Position numbers and translations under genes: made by a program. The notes below the pieces were generated by a model. The model ran no database searches and was not told the origin of the DNA. It worked only from the letters and a program-made list of their open reading frames with translations. From contig WIXG01000007.1 of assembly GCA_009869945.1 (NCBI GenBank), positions 372,001 through 436,000 on the forward strand: a DNA stretch of 64,000 nt. The letters are read 5' to 3'. The DNA is from Mesaphorura yosii (taxonomy: Eukaryota > Arthropoda > Collembola > Poduromorpha > Tullbergiidae). Shown one piece after another: positions 13,547-28,149 of this stretch. The stretch's first letter is position 1. Each line of letters opens with the position of its first letter.

Positions 13547-16500
13547 TGTGTGTACAAGTTTCAAGTTTATCATAAAATATATCACAGCAACGTACCACCA
13601 CAATCTTAAGTTCAATATGCTGACTTGATTTGCATAAGACTTTTGCAATCAATGCAGAGGAAATACGGTTGTCAACTTGAAAATGAGTCAAGCATTTGTA
13701 GTATGAGTGAAGTGAAGTATATAAGACTGTTTGTTGCGGAATTTGTAACTTTGCTGGTACGTGAACGGCTGGAAGCACTTGCAAGACGAGATGATTACGT
13801 TCTATGCGAAGATTTGCGTGATTTCAAGTTGTCGATTTTCCAACTTCAAGGCTCCGAGTTTCTGTAACAGAAGTAATTGCAAATCAGCAAGGAATTACGA
13901 TGTACTGGTGGACACTTCATAGGATATCGCATCAAAATAATGGGCATCAAATCAGCAATCAGTCAACCGCAATCTAGCCGAAACAGGTCGAAAATGCCGC
14001 TTATTGTGTGAACTTAATTGTGGAACTTCAGACTCCAAAATTGGAGCATTTGGTGCAACTCTGCATCTAGGATTTTTGAAGACGGCATTTCCGTTGTGTG
14101 TAGGTGCTGAGGAGAGCTTGGCATCTTTTTAAACATTAGTATGGGTAAATTTCAAAACGATTAGGTAGACGACAAGAAAACCTCGTGAATTTAAAAACAC
14201 ATTTGGCTTGGCTTCACTTGACAATAACGAAGCCACGTTCACAATCACAGGAGCTGTTTGTGACAAGCTACATTCGGAATTCCATGTCAAGGCAAGCCTG
14301 TCTCTTCGATTTCCAACGTCAACAATTATCTATTATCTTCCACAATCCTGACTCCGTTTTTTATTTCATGAAGACGTTGGTAAACATGTTGACATTAAAA
14401 TGGCGTAATTGTCGAATCGTAACTTTCTTGTGATAGTGGGCAGCGGCCCACTTGCGCCTGGAGAAAATTTTAAGACATGTCTAGAAAAAAGGGGACAAAT
14501 ATCGATGAAAGCGAGACCTGATTTTGTTCCGCAAATTTGCTCAAATCGGAGGAGAATTTTTTGTATTCGAAACTGGAATCAGAACAGCAGAAGCAAAGGA
14601 ACCCATACTAAGTACATCCTTCAGCTACATTTTGTTCAATGTTCGCCGCATTGAAAATTAAAATAGAAATCACACTTTAATGGGGTTTCTAGCTAATCAA
14701 CCGTAAAATATGAGAAACGGAATACAACCTGACATTTGAACGGATGAGAGAGTGAATAGATTCCTCTCCGTCATCAATTATATTTTGTTTCATACATTTA
14801 CTGCAAAATACAGTACAATACACCGTAATTCGCACCGGCTTCCAATAAATAAGTTCTCATAAAATGTGAGGTCTCGCCTATGACTGCTGTCCTCGCCTTC
14901 GGACTGTCCTGTTAGAAGTTCACAACAATAAATTACATGGCTTCCTCCGCGTTTTCTCACACAGTTCACACAGATAACTTGACATTGTTTCGCTTTTTGC
15001 TACACACTCATTCAGACTGAGTTTACCTTGCCGTTGCTTATCGTGCGTAATGCTCGAATGCCCGAATTGAAACTATTTCTGGTGTAAGGCCAGTGCTGGG
15101 CATCAAGTCCGAAAATTTCCTATGCGTCAGCAACTGCGATTGACGTGAGACTCTATTTCGAGCGCATCTGTTAGGTTAACTTAAAATTTGTCGGAGCTAA
15201 TTTAATAAGTTGACACCGCTTTATCAGCGGAATCAACAACAAAGTTCTTATGTTTTTCTCTGACACAAACATAGACTAGCATAGCCCGTATGTATGGATA
15301 TTGACTAGTGTTTAACAACTCACGAGTGTTGGCATTAATTACCAGTTAGTAGTAGAATAACCAGTAGAATTTATGGTATCCAGAAAGCGCGCAATTAAAC
15401 GAAGATGATGATCACTGGTTGCTCTAACGTGCTGCTTTATGTAAATGAAGCGTGCATTCTTGAAATATTTTTTGCTTGGCGAGCAAGTGCGTAATTGATT
15501 ATTACGAGTTGAAGTAAGGAACGCTGGTTGATTGGCATTAATTGCAATTGCATCGCAAGGTTAGCACCTCAAAAGAGACGTAGATAGTAGATTCGTGGTG
15601 TGAACCCATCAACATGCTCGTTCCATCATTTCATTACAAACAGAACATGCCAAGCGCAATAGGGACCCCGTGCAGATTATATTTAAACGCTATACGATGA
15701 TTTAAATGAGTGTTGCCTCAATGCTTTCAAACAAGGATCTCGGAGCACGAAAATGCAATTAACACGCTTTCGCTTATTCGCAGATAATTATTTGTGCTTA
15801 TACAAACGATCTTTGACATCATCATCATCGCCTCCTCGATTGCAATCGTAACGTTTGTATGCAATGTGGTGTGCTTGAACCGAGGTCAATCGCTACATTG
15901 GTTGAATTTTGCTATGCTACTTGCTACCGTAGCATAACAAGTCCTTGTGGGACAGGACTTTCAGCCATTCAACCAACAATAGAAGGAATGAAAATGGAAT
16001 TAACCTACCCGTATAGAAAACTACACCGGCATGGAATAATATGAGACGCCCCACTCAATTTACTTTGAAGTTCTACAAGCAAGCCAAGCTGAGGTGTAGC
16101 CGTGTAGTATTGTGCACTATATGAAAGATCATATCCGATTTCTTGAAAATGACGAGCTCCAAATATCTCCAAATTCTGCCAGATTCTTACCTTGCACGTT
16201 GGGAAGCTTGACAGAATGAGTTTTCTCCAGAATTTCTAGGCTCAACTTTCCTTTTTTCAGTCACTTCACAGAAAACACAGTAATTAATACACAATCGAGT
16301 TTGCTGGCCGCTATGAACGTTCGATGTCACAAAGACCTGTTTCGTTTGAGGGACTCTTCAAGACGAATACATTTTCTTCGGTATTCTTTCAGATCTGAAC
16401 AACTCAGAAGTCAGAACTCTTTTCGTTCATAACACTATGGACTAGGTAATATGATAATACCAATTTAATGAGATTTCGTAAGTAGCCGAGCCAGTATTTT

Positions 16501-19500
16501 ACCTCAAACGATAGCATGATGAGACACAGACCAAGAGGAAAGAGATGCAGTTATTTATTCCCACAAGTCCCATCATAATGAAACTTGTACGTACTGTAAC
16601 TGCAGTGCATGTTGAAAATCGCAAGTACGCTTCACATTAAATTAATGTTGACGAGACTGCTGCTGCTGCGGCGTTTTTGTGTCCAATACCAGTCCGTTGA
16701 TTACCATTACTCATCTCGTATCAGCAGCACTCATACGCCTCATTGTAGCAGAGATCATCACAAACCCACAACACAAAAGGAACAATGCTTTATCTGCTTC
16801 TGTTACTCACTGTTCGTTTAGGTATTCAACTGAATTCTCACAGAATCCACTCGCTCAACTCGGCGGCTGTCATCATCCCGTCGCTTTCAATTTCAAGACG
16901 TTAATGGATCCTTCGTGTGCTGTGCCGCTGCCGCTGATTCGTTTAGCATCTGATTGTTGCAGCATTGCATGCGCTAAACGCTAAAAAATACTCGTAAATT
17001 ATGTTAATTCATCCGTTCCTGAAGCAGCCCACATTTATTTCATTCGCTTTGAATTCGTGGAATACGAGACACGACAGAAGAAGCAACGTCAAGCAAGCAT
17101 GGTAAAATGATTGCTAAACTGTACATGACGATTGGCAAGCCGAACCAGAACCAGAGCCTATAATTTGCAATTATGAATTGAATTACGTAAAGAATAGAAG
17201 GCAAATGCACACTGAACAAGAAAGAAATGGTCTCGCATTCGCATTGAAGGAAAACAGCCATTGAAGAATTACGAATTATGGGTATAAAGAAATTACATAA
17301 TTTCCGCTTCCTTCCTTCGTGAAAAATTCCGTAAATTACGGTACACACAATTTCTCATGCAACCGCAGCTCCGACCGTCCGCACTTTATCATGCGTTTAA
17401 TGTATCATGAAACCTTAATTAAATTATCACAATTCACCACACGTTACCGTTTTCGGCTTCGGGCCTGACTCGTTCGTGCGATATGCATTCCGGAATTCCT
17501 GTACACGCATTGTGTTTTGTCTTCTTGCATTGTTCGGTTCAATCAGCAACAGCAGTCGAGACAGAATGACAAAGGCAGAACGAATACGCAGCCATCCAGC
17601 AAATTCAGCCAAATGAATTCATTGTGCGAAGCAACCCGACCGGTAAAACAAAGCCCTGATGGAGTCGAGTGAAATTAGTTCTCAGGTTGGTGAATGGACT
17701 TGGAATGGAAGGAAAAATATGCTGAGACCGTAAAGTCAACAACAGGAAGGCAGAGAGGAAGGAAGCAAGACGAACAAAGAAAAGAACAGGAACCATTTTC
17801 CGAAATTAAAAACCCGAATTGGGTCTGAAGTGGCACACGGCTGGTTCCATTCGGAGTCGATTTTGTCTTATCGCCATTGAAATCCCTCGAGACCAAAACC
17901 GGAGCATCCGAAATTAAAATAGGCTTCCCGTTCCAACAGCGCATGATTTTCCTTCATCTCGAGGAGGCTGAAGTGTCTAAATTGTCTCACAGGGGAAAAT
18001 TAATTTCTAGTTAATTAGTTTTTGGTTTTGTTTAATTTAATTATTTCAGGTTTCAAATTATTTTTCGCTGACTTGTCTCATGCCTGACAAAATTGTGTTA
18101 ATTTAGTCGTGCGTCAAAGGCTACCAACGCTATAAACTTTATGAAATATATGGCACATGACTCCGTGACTGGTTGGTAGAGAGAAGAAGCGCCAGAGGAG
18201 TTGCGGTGTTGCCAGCATGGTATGTAACAATGCCTGGAATTTGTGTCACCAATTTTTCTAAAACCCACAGAAACTTTTCCGTGCTAGAACAGTTCCATTT
18301 CCTCGCATGGTGACAGCGTCTGTGTGCAACCACCAGAATCATTCGCGCATTGCAAAAGGAAACAACAAATCAAATGTTCTTTGAAAATTCGAAATTAAAA
18401 TTGAACCGACTGAATGACGACTAATAAACGCTGATTGAATATCGAAAGTGGACGAGTATCCTGGAGCTCGATTACCTCATTGCATGCTCAAATAATGAAC
18501 ATGAAGTTGAACTCATTGAACCACACGAACCTCATGGCCCTGGTACCGTTTTCATTTAAATTTTTAATACGTGTTTGTTAGCAATTTCAATTTCTGTTCA
18601 TGCTTTGTTGTTTTCTGTAAAGTACCACACGCGCAAATTTGTTGCGGTTTTAACGGGAATTGACAACCGACTACAATAGGTACGGTCGTTGGAGATTAGA
18701 GTTCAGGGTGAAATAGCTTCGCGTGTTTGTCGGTTTCTCTTTCCCTTCCAAATTACTGAATCAAAATACTATGCTCTTGGAAAAAGAATATGCGTCTGGA
18801 AAAGTTTGGGTTTCAGATTTCTTAGAAAGTTACTAAACTATTCCAGGACGCAGGAACTGAAAACTATTCCAGGAAACGAATTCCAGATTGTTGATTTCGA
18901 GAACGTCAGAAATACCGATTCTGGTTCCATGCGCTTTTACCCGGGTCTCGTCGTCGGTGTACGTCGAGCTGGATCTCGTGTCCACGTCATTGGAAAATGC
19001 ATTCGTACAACTTGTACTTCTATGATTCTATTTTAATACATAAGCAATCAGCAATCAACAGCAACACTCACTGCTTTTATGGGAATCTCAACACTTGTAT
19101 TCGGAAGGTTGTGGAAATCAATACAGATTGTTTTAACCCAACGCCCCATGGTGGTTTCGGCGCAGAGTGGTCTGCCTGTCAATTCCACGTTAAAAGTTGA
19201 AGCTTGAGAAGCCACAGCTAGGCCGAGAAATTTCCACACTTTCACTTCATATATACAGTTCCTGTAATAATTTATGCCGGAATATACTTTTGGTACAGCA
19301 GTTCTAATTTCATCCAGTTTAATTTAGTGATAAATTGCTGAGCGATTGCAGAGTTCGAAGACTAACGTCCGGCGCTTTTAGCCCCAAGCTTTGGTATGGA
19401 GCGAGAAGTAAATAAATAAATAAACACTTGGCAAAAATATACTCACGTTTTTATTAAGTAGGTCGCATCGACTGCGAGAAAATAGACTAAATATGCTTTC

Positions 19501-20582
19501 AGTTTGGGAATTTATTTCCTCAAGATATTTTTCAAGGACAAGTTGTTTATTTTTTGAGACACCAGCACAGGTTTAATTAACTAAAATTCGTACAAGTACA
19601 ACATTAACGGCTGATATTTATTATTTAATATTTACGCATGACGTGTTTACAAGTCCATTTCATTAAATTTTATGATTTTGCGTTGAAATGTGTCGCATCG
19701 CGCTTCCACACTCCAACCCATGTTCAGACCCGTCTTCCAGTATTTTCCTCGTCCTCGCGCAGCTTGACATACAATTTCCTGACAAGAATGTCCACATGCG
19801 AGCAATTAATTCACGTAGACTTGACTTATATTGGACCTTTTGTTTAGCATATTTACACATAATTACAATAACAGCTTTAGAACAATGACAATATTAACAT
19901 GAATCTGCACAGCACCATAACTTTTCATATGTTGACATAATGACATTTACAATATTTACACGAAGTAGAACGAACGAGGCAATCTAGCAATATTGAACAA
20001 TTAGACGAGCACCAGGAGTCCAAATGAGTTCAATATTAATACGACATGGATTCACAGCAGTTGACGAAAATCGATATTTCTTACCAGAATATCAATTTAA
20101 TTTAATACCCATTATTTTAATCTTCTCTAAAAATATAGAGTTCTCTTTTCCCTGGGTAATAAATAGTTATAATCCTCCAATTATATTATTCTCTTCGATT
20201 GAGACTAGAAGTACGTACATAAAACGACAAACCTGGTGCTAATTTAATGCTAACTTACATTTGTGTCAGCTCCATCCTTTCTTCATTATAAAAATCTCGC
20301 GTTTTATAATTTCTTTGCTTGGCAACTTTTCTTCTCGGTTTCGCGTAACATAACGCGCTTAGCTTTGATGTCCAAGATATTACTCATGTAAAAATATATC
20401 CAAAATGGAATTCAATTTCCAGACACCACGTTTCATAGGCTCAAAATAAGATTATTTCCTATTTGGTCTTTTGTCTTGGTTATTAGTATGGGATACCCCA
20501 TGACGGCCAATATACAGTGCAGATGCAGAGTTTTTGCACAACAAAAGCTCAAAGTATCTCATATCTCAGCTTAACAGCTCTC
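13547..20582. other. Intergenic region, no gene recognised
   Basis: Seven kilobases lie upstream of the modular gene and downstream of the receptor gene, both on the minus strand. Open frames here are short and lack domain signatures or usable splice sites. The high end should contain the receptor's 3' UTR, and the low end the modular gene's promoter and 5' UTR. Confidence 0.5.
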
Positions 20583-23500
20583 TCAATCCAGCCTACCAGC
20601 ATTTCCTTTGTCTTTGCTTGTATTTTGTAAGATTTCCGACTTTGTTTCTGGTCCGTTGTCATCCATGCATCCATGGTCTTCAATTTTGATAATAATCCGG
20701 TCGTTTAGAGGATGCTCCTGCGGCTCAGTTATGATTCGACGAGGTTTCTTCGGCTTCGGAGCAACTGGTGCGACCTGCTCATCTCCAATACTCTCCTCGT
20801 TGGACCCTCGAAGTAGGCCAATTCGCAAACACATCTGGTGATGAAGAAAGCAGAATTATAAACGGGGTATCAACTTCATTGCTCACAATCTGTTTTCGCG
20901 TCAAACGGATCTCATTCATTCGGCCTAATTTAATAATGGCTTTGTGACTCACCCTGAGTTGATTGTACAAAGATTCGCTGAAGACAATATAAATCCAGGG
21001 ATTTGTGCACGAGTTTAACGATGCCAAGAGTAGAAAAATAACTTTTATTGGCTCGACGTCTTTTGCTATAAAATCAAAGAAAACAGGTTCCAATAAATTA
21101 TTTACAGATGACCGTCCAAACGCCAAATACGCGCGGATCGCTCAACACTTTTTCGCTTCAGTGCATTATTTATTGCGATACGATGTTATTGAATTGCGAG
21201 ATGGACAGTCGAGAGAAGATTAATTCTTTTGCAATATGTTCGTTTCATTTCAGCACTCAGCACGCCGAGCAGAGCTATAAATTCAGCCTTGTCTTGCAAT
21301 AAATAATTCCTTTCAGCACTCGAGTGTGTCTATGTTGTGTGCTTCGTCAGATACACATTAAATCAATGAAATTCGAATTGCATGACATATGAAGCGCAAT
21401 TTCTAATGCCTTCGCGCACACTCTGGCTGCCTGGCTAAGGAGGGACTTGCGGGTCGGTCGACGGCATGCAAGATAAAAGATCCCTGCAACGCACGATAAC
21501 GATTACAATAATAAGATAAATTGCTATTGATCTGGCAAGGCAAGGAGAAAGTCTGCTCGGCGGAGATTGACGCGATGAGTCAAAGAACAAAAGACTGGCA
21601 CTGCACTAACCTGATTCTGGAGGGCTGTAGACCATGATGAGTTGTGTAATACAAAATGGGGCGAAGCATATAATGAAACAGATGACAATGACTAATGTCA
21701 ATTTGAGTGTCTTGATTTTAGCACGGCTAATTTGCCTCTTGAGTGCCTGCCTTTCATTGCCTGTACCCTGCGAACAAAGACAACAAAAAGTAAGTGGACG
21801 TGGAACATATTTTACATGCAGAAGTAAAGGCCCACATGGAAAGCGGAGAATTATGCGCAAATTAGAACGCATTTCTTATTTCTCTCCATGGATCTCGGGC
21901 CCACGTTCGCAGTTCTTAGCGAAATTAGGAAAGTTTTGCATTCAACTTGCATATTAATGCGCGATTATCGAAGATGCGATGCGTTCTCACATCACATCCT
22001 AATTTAACTCCAACTTTTCCATACATTAGCATTAAATGGAATAAATTATTCCATTTATATTATAATTACTTGGCTTGACGTCAAGGCGAATGCAAGAAAG
22101 ACAGAAAAAAGAAGGAATTCTTCCAGGCTGTGACAGTTGCACACGTACTTTGATTTGGGTGACATCGTCAAAGGATCTGGCCGTGTCGTCGCTTGTTTTC
22201 TCCGACGAAGACGAGACAAGTGGCTTCATCTTGCCCCTTCCGAATCGTTCGGCTTGGAATCTCTTCTTCGAGTCAGATGGTGGCAGATTGAATCTAACCA
22301 CCTTGACACAGATCGCACCATAGCTTCCAAGTATGATGGTTAGTGGGAGAATGAACGCAGAAATCACAAACCAGGTCACATAAACTTTGTCCCAAGGGTT
22401 CACGAAATGTACCCAGCAGTCGTATATTCCGTCCTACAAAGAGAAAGCAGTGAGCATGGATGATTTACGTGTGTTTTGCATATTTCACTTTCGTATTCAG
22501 AATATGAACTGTCGAAATTAGTTTCCTAATTAGCACAGCAAAATACGCACAGCACGAGTCCTTAATTTTAATCATCTGCACAATATTCTTATGCTCCAGT
22601 GCAGTCGTACGATGGTGATAATGCAATAAAATGAGACTGAATTTTCGGTGAGAGGGACTGTACAAATTCATGCAACTGAAATTGAAGGGATCCATAATAC
22701 GTGCTCCCGTCATGCTAATTAAATCACTAAGGAAGCATGCAATTAATTAGTATGATTGCAATCTAATGCCTCCTTGGCAGGTTCCTTTACGCTGAAATTA
22801 ACTTCTCAGATCAAAGCACGACAGAGTTGAACTCAGAGGATCTTAATTTGTGCATACTTTGTTAAAGTAAGGTGACACTTCTGAAGTTTTATGAACAAGG
22901 TAAGTAGGCTGGGATTTTATTTTTGGCTAAATACATCAAGTGCAAAGTTAGATGGAATTACTGAAGCGGAATATCTGTGAATACAATTACAATACAGGAA
23001 ATGAGACAACGCCTCCGTCCCTTTCTAATTTTGTGAAAAGAATAATGAACGTTGGCATTACCTCAATTTCTTGGTAGCTGAAAATGATTGACTGGGGAAG
23101 CGAAAGAAGGATTGCCGCTATCCATGAAACCACGATTAAAGTTTTGGGTCCCCTTATTCCGCTGTAGTGGTTTCTTGAGAACGACGGATGACAAACCACG
23201 AAGTATCTGTCGAGCGCCATCGCCGTAAGAATAAAGTTGGAGAGGTACAGAACAAACACTTGCGTAAACTTCACACCGCGGCAGAGTAAATCGTTTCCCT
23301 TGAATCGGTACGTAATGTCCCAAGCGATCTGTGGCAAAATGTGTCCAAACCCAACCAACAGGTCGGCAAAACTTAGATTCAGCATGAAGTAGTACATTCG
23401 TGACATTGGGCGGAATTTCAGTTGGCGATGCAGGGCGAACAGCATGAGTCCATTCCCGAAGACAGTCAGCGTGAATATAAGACAGAGAATAAGGATTTCC

Positions 23501-23724
23501 AGTTTTGCAAGGCTCTCGTCTCGAACGTCGTCTACGGAAGGCGGAGGCGCCAGCAGGAACTCTTCGCGTTTCACGATGAGACTTTCCGGTGGCTGTGCTT
23601 CACGGAAACTGGTTTCGTCGCCCTCGCTGCCAAACTGGCTGGGAATTGACGTGCTCAGTGCCACGACGGTAGCCATGATACTGTTACTTGTCTGCTGCCT
23701 CGCTTGTGAGAGAAAAGTACACAC
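20583..23724 (-). CDS. Inotocin (oxytocin/vasopressin-like) receptor, class A GPCR
   Basis: Five coding exons on the minus strand (23062-23724, 22149-22433, 21611-21767, 20953-21065, 20583-20834) join in frame to about 489 residues. TM1 is near residues 72-98 and includes the FGNG motif. TM2 carries NLSFADLLVG. The ECL1 cysteine is at 148, DRY at 172-174, and the ECL2 cysteine at 227 sits within DCWVHF and is followed by YVTW. TM6 carries the ISRAKIKTLKLT entry and TM7 has LNSCTNPWIY. DCW with YVTW in ECL2 and NPWIY in TM7 are hallmarks of the vasopressin/oxytocin receptor family and argue against CCAP, corazonin or AKH receptors. The product should be a plasma-membrane peptide receptor signalling through a G protein. 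Start is uncertain: ATG at 23724, or an in-frame ATG at 23676. The long third intracellular loop, rich in Ser, Lys and Arg, and the charged C-terminal tail from exon 5 are probable regulatory regions. Confidence 0.85.
21066..21610 (-). other. Intron between TM6 and TM7 exons of the inotocin receptor
   Basis: This 545-base phase-1 intron separates the TM6 exon from the TM7 exon. An intron between TM6 and TM7 is common in vertebrate vasopressin/oxytocin receptor genes. No other feature was seen. Confidence 0.65.
21768..22148 (-). other. Intron in the third intracellular loop of the receptor
   Basis: The donor used is AAA|gtacgt, which keeps phase 0 into exon 3. Reading past this donor stays open for about another 26 codons to a second GT near 22069, but that site gives the wrong phase. 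Confidence 0.6.
22434..23061 (-). other. Intron before the ECL2 exon of the receptor
   Basis: This phase-0 intron runs from GAG|gtaatg to a pyrimidine-rich acceptor just before the DGIYDCW segment of the second extracellular loop. No other feature was seen in it. Confidence 0.65.
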
Positions 23725-26700
23725 GAAGTATCAATCCGAGGGTCTGGGCCGCCTGGACTTCAGTATCGCCGATATGAGCCAACTAAATCATCTCTTTGCA
23801 CAAACAATCTTATCCGGACGTGCAGAGTCTCGGAAGTTTTAATTGGTTCGGCCTCAGCAATTACCCAACAGTTGCACCGACCAGACGAGGCTTAAAAGAT
23901 CAGAATGCACCAAATTCTTTCTGAATTATTTTCTTGTGACCATCAGGCAATCAGGCTTTTGGTTTGGGCTGCGGTTGAACTTTCTCGTTTTCTGCAAGAT
24001 TACTTTTCTAGTTTGTGGCACAAACTGGAATTTATTCGGACAGGCGCGGGCTCTTCAAAGTAGCGTGTTCCTCCTTTTGTGTGTAATTTTAGATTAAATT
24101 TCAGACATTTTCCTCCAGGCAAGTCTCGATGTTCGCTAAGAATTCCAAGAAGAAAGGAAGCACCAAGTTACAGATTGCAAATTAAATAGATACAAATTGA
24201 AGCAAAACCGCATCACAGGAAATTCGAGATTTGCATAAGCATTCATCCTTAAAGACAGATAATGAACAAGTTCTGGCAACCGCGTGCCCGTGTGCTAATT
24301 ATCTCGGAGACTTAACGAAGTTAATTTGCATTACACAATTTTAATTAGGTTCGTTAAATTGTTGAGTCAGATTCCTGTGTAATGAAATGTGACAATGGTA
24401 AGGTCATGGATCATGGCGGACTGGAATTCAAGGTTTCCAAGAACAATTTAAATCTATTGTGCGTCATAGCGCTAGCTGTGTCTTTATATGTACAGAAGGG
24501 GCATTGACATGCTAAAGAGCGTAGAATTTCATGGTCACAATCGCGTCAATGTCAATTTTATCGTGAAATTATTAACCCTGAATTCCAGCGTGAAATCAAT
24601 CTGCCTGTGATGTGTACTTCCCAGAATCTGACACTTAATAGCATATATTATGGTTAAGAGATACCAGATTCTGGAAGGCCCGACTCTGATTTCATAGCAG
24701 ATATTAAGTTCAAAAATGGATTCGTGACATCGCGTAGCATCCATCAGGTAACATAACGCATAAGGCAATCAATTTGCAATTCATTTAGGCAGCAGGTAAT
24801 TATAACCTCCAGGAACTTCAATTCATATACCATAATTATTTAATTATGCATATGCTACAGAATAGCCCTGCACTTTCAAGTGCTGTAAGTCCATGTGGGC
24901 GAAAATAATTTGCGTGGACTCTCAAGAACCAATAATGAGGAATCCGATAGCTCCACATTCTCTCTTAGAGATTTGCTCTCACACTCATCATTAACTGCTG
25001 AGTACGAAAATGCTCTCATCCGACGGGGTTTTAACTCACTTGTTGCTTTTCCTTAAGTAGGCAGCAGTTCACGAATCGAACGAACGCACGTGTTTGCTCT
25101 TGGCTTCTGCCAGTGGAAGTAAACCTCGGAAAGTTATAAAAATTTAAAAAGTTTGCGTATAATTTTACTAATTCATGTTTAGAACTCTCGCTCTGTCGCA
25201 CTCACAAGTAATACGATTTACTGTGCATCCGCTTCTTATTATTACTTCACCTCATCAGCCTATGTTTATTGAGCGAGATGATTGGCAAGCATGATACTGC
25301 TTTTATTAGTTCGCTGCAGACAAAGTTTGACTTCTAAGCTTTCACCTGACTCAATTTTAATTTGGCGCAGCATCAAGGCCAGACCAACTATTAAATGCGA
25401 GTTTGTTAATAAGCACGATGTACTCTTTCTGGAGTCTCGTGCGTCCGACTGCTCTTAGTGCAAGATTCGTGTTCTATTCTAGTAGTTACGAATAGTTGAT
25501 TTTCTTACCTGATGCTGACCATCAATCAAACAAGACTGGGATCCGAAATTGCGGATTGCTGGGCTGCGTGACAATACAACGACGTTAAAATTATAGACTT
25601 CATGCAAGACTTGGTTCGGAGAAATGAGAAATTGCAATGTGAGTGGAATTATTAAACTATCTTACCCGGACAATTCTTCTTATGCTTGACGGCCAGAGTA
25701 CATAAATCAAAGCAATATGAACTGAAATGTATCACTGTCAAAAGGAAGTACTTAAAAATAGATCTTATTTCCGACACGTTCAAGCAGCCAAGCAGTACTG
25801 GGCGAAGAATCTGGAGAAAAGCGGTACGCTGTGCATTCACTGCAGTTCAGTCACGGACTGGAACTCGAATCAGGAATCCACTGGAATATGACTGTTTCCT
25901 TTCTCACTTGGCTAGGCTCGGTTTCATTCAACCTGGCCTTCTCCACGCATGAAGCGGTAACGTTGAGAGTTGAAGCTCCGTGGCGATTTACTGTTTCTTC
26001 TTTCACAGCGTCAGCACGAAGTTGACCATGGATTTGGAGACTGGAGAAAGAAAGCAAAAGCAATGTGGGTCTCAAGATAAAGTGGTTCCGGCGTGATTGG
26101 GCTTTTAGAAATAACAAGAAAAGCACAGGATTTGGACTCGAGTGCTATTGAGAAGACAAGAAATACGACTCTCTTTTGTGTATTATTAATGCGTGACTCG
26201 CTTGATGTTTACGGCATCCGTCGAGCTGGACGAAGTACCGAAACTATCACCTGAGGACAACGGGGCCAAGTCCAAGTGGATCAGTTTTATTTTATTAGTT
26301 TCGCAGGCTGTAGATTTGTTTTATTACATTGTTTTATGAAAAGAGTATAAATTTTGTAGTCAGTTTCGTAATGTATCTTCGTCTTTTGCCTAGCAAAAGT
26401 TAACATTGTTTTTACGGGTAGTAAAGTTTTGACGACCAACAAAACAAAACTCAATCAATGCGCATGGAAGTAAAAACAAATTACTTTGAAATGGAAGATG
26501 ACAACTCTCTCCACATTTGAAATTCGATTCATTCTCTAATCCGTTTCAATTTGAGCATGTCGTATATTCGGAATGGATTGACTGAGTTTGCGTATAATTC
26601 ACAGTTTTCACAAAGGAGAAAGTTTGATTAAGTTGACTGAATGCATAAAAGGTGTGAGGTTGCTGGAGAATACCTTTGTGTTCTAATGGAAAGTGATGGC

Positions 26701-28149
26701 CTTAAATCTCAGAGAAAATTGAACTTTGTAAATCCCATGCATGTATCAACTCATCTCAACGCGAAATACGATAGAAACCTGAACATGAAGCCATTAGTTT
26801 TTAGACTTTCTGCCTAGACGCGAAACGAGTAAGAAATGCTTCGTCTTTCCCAATTCAATAAGCCAAGGCAATCATTTGTCCTACGCTGGTGGTCGGCTCA
26901 CATTGCGGTTCATCTTGAAGGATTGAAGACAAAAACAAGCTAACATTTAACAGTACACAGTTTTTATGTTTTACAGCGCATTTCATTCATTCTAAACAAT
27001 TCAGTAATGAATTGTTTTCTTATGACCAGTTCACAATGCCAGTATTTGCCCTATCCTGGGCTTGAATTGAACCCATGTCACATCCCGAAATAACGACTAC
27101 TTAGAAAATTGAAAGAAAATTTTGAATTTTTAATGGAACACACAAGGTGCCTAGTCATCAGACATTGTGAAACACCTGATTGTACCTAAGTGTAACCGAA
27201 TATTCAAAATATCAACTTGCTTTCAAACAGTTTCTAATTAATTTATGATGAACGGAAAAGTACTGACGTAAATCTTAAAGAAAATAAGTTTTCAGAAGTA
27301 AACATCAAACGAAGCAAGAGACCTTATAAAACTTGTTGTTCCGTGGTTGGCTGAGGGTGCACAGCTTTGAAGTCAGGGTATAAAGTCAGTTAAATGACTG
27401 CCTAAAAGGTCCTATAGGCTTTACTTTCTCTCAGGTGAAAATCTGATAGATGCTGAGTAGTTCTTGGAATTCTCAAAAGTACAATCTAAGATTCAATCTA
27501 TGTTTATCTGTAACACAGACGATGGCACCATATTACGGTTCCGCGAACAGGCTCGATAGACCATCATCATAATTGAAAACACATTCATTCATTCACACAC
27601 ACATTCATTTTCACAAAAAAAACGGTCGGCCGGTTGTGAATTATATCAGATCACTTTGTATCATACTTCTCTCGTGTCGGCAAGCAATTTCTCAGCAACT
27701 TTTGTCATTCAACGCTCGCGGCATCGAGATGGAAGAGTACGCATTCACATTATGTGTACATCATTTAATTTCAAGTAAGAGAAAGAAACTTAATGAAATT
27801 GACGAAGAGTACTTTCTCAGTTTCTGGCTTTTGGATCACTTTCACGTATGTTGATATTGATATGATACAGATATTGTACATCTTGCACTATATGTTCCAT
27901 ACTGAGTGCAGAACATTAGACCTTGAAATTTCAAGGTTCTTCAAACTAATGCTAAAGTTCTAGGAATAGGAACCAAACATATGAGAATCATGTCTACGTA
28001 GCTATCGGTATTCGTGGTTCAGAACTGTATTTCACTTGCACCACACAAAGGCACGCGTGCGGTGCACATGTAAAATTTCAGTCGTGATAATGATCTGCAA
28101 ACTCAATGATAATGATCTTTCAAGTCACACAAGTTACACCAAATTAGCA
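23725..28149. other. Intergenic region, no gene recognised
   Basis: This stretch upstream of the receptor should hold its promoter and 5' UTR. The longest frames, such as the minus-strand frame at 25851-26126 with a hydrophobic stretch, lack splice support or recognisable domains. No RNA gene or repeat array was seen. Confidence 0.45.

Noticed and set aside
17040..17348. Hydrophobic minus-strand frame resembling several membrane helices
   Set aside because: AT-rich sequence readily gives such frames; no splice partners or family motif.
25851..26126. Minus-strand frame with a hydrophobic stretch like a signal peptide
   Set aside because: No recognisable mature domain or supported intron; the inotocin peptide motif was not present.
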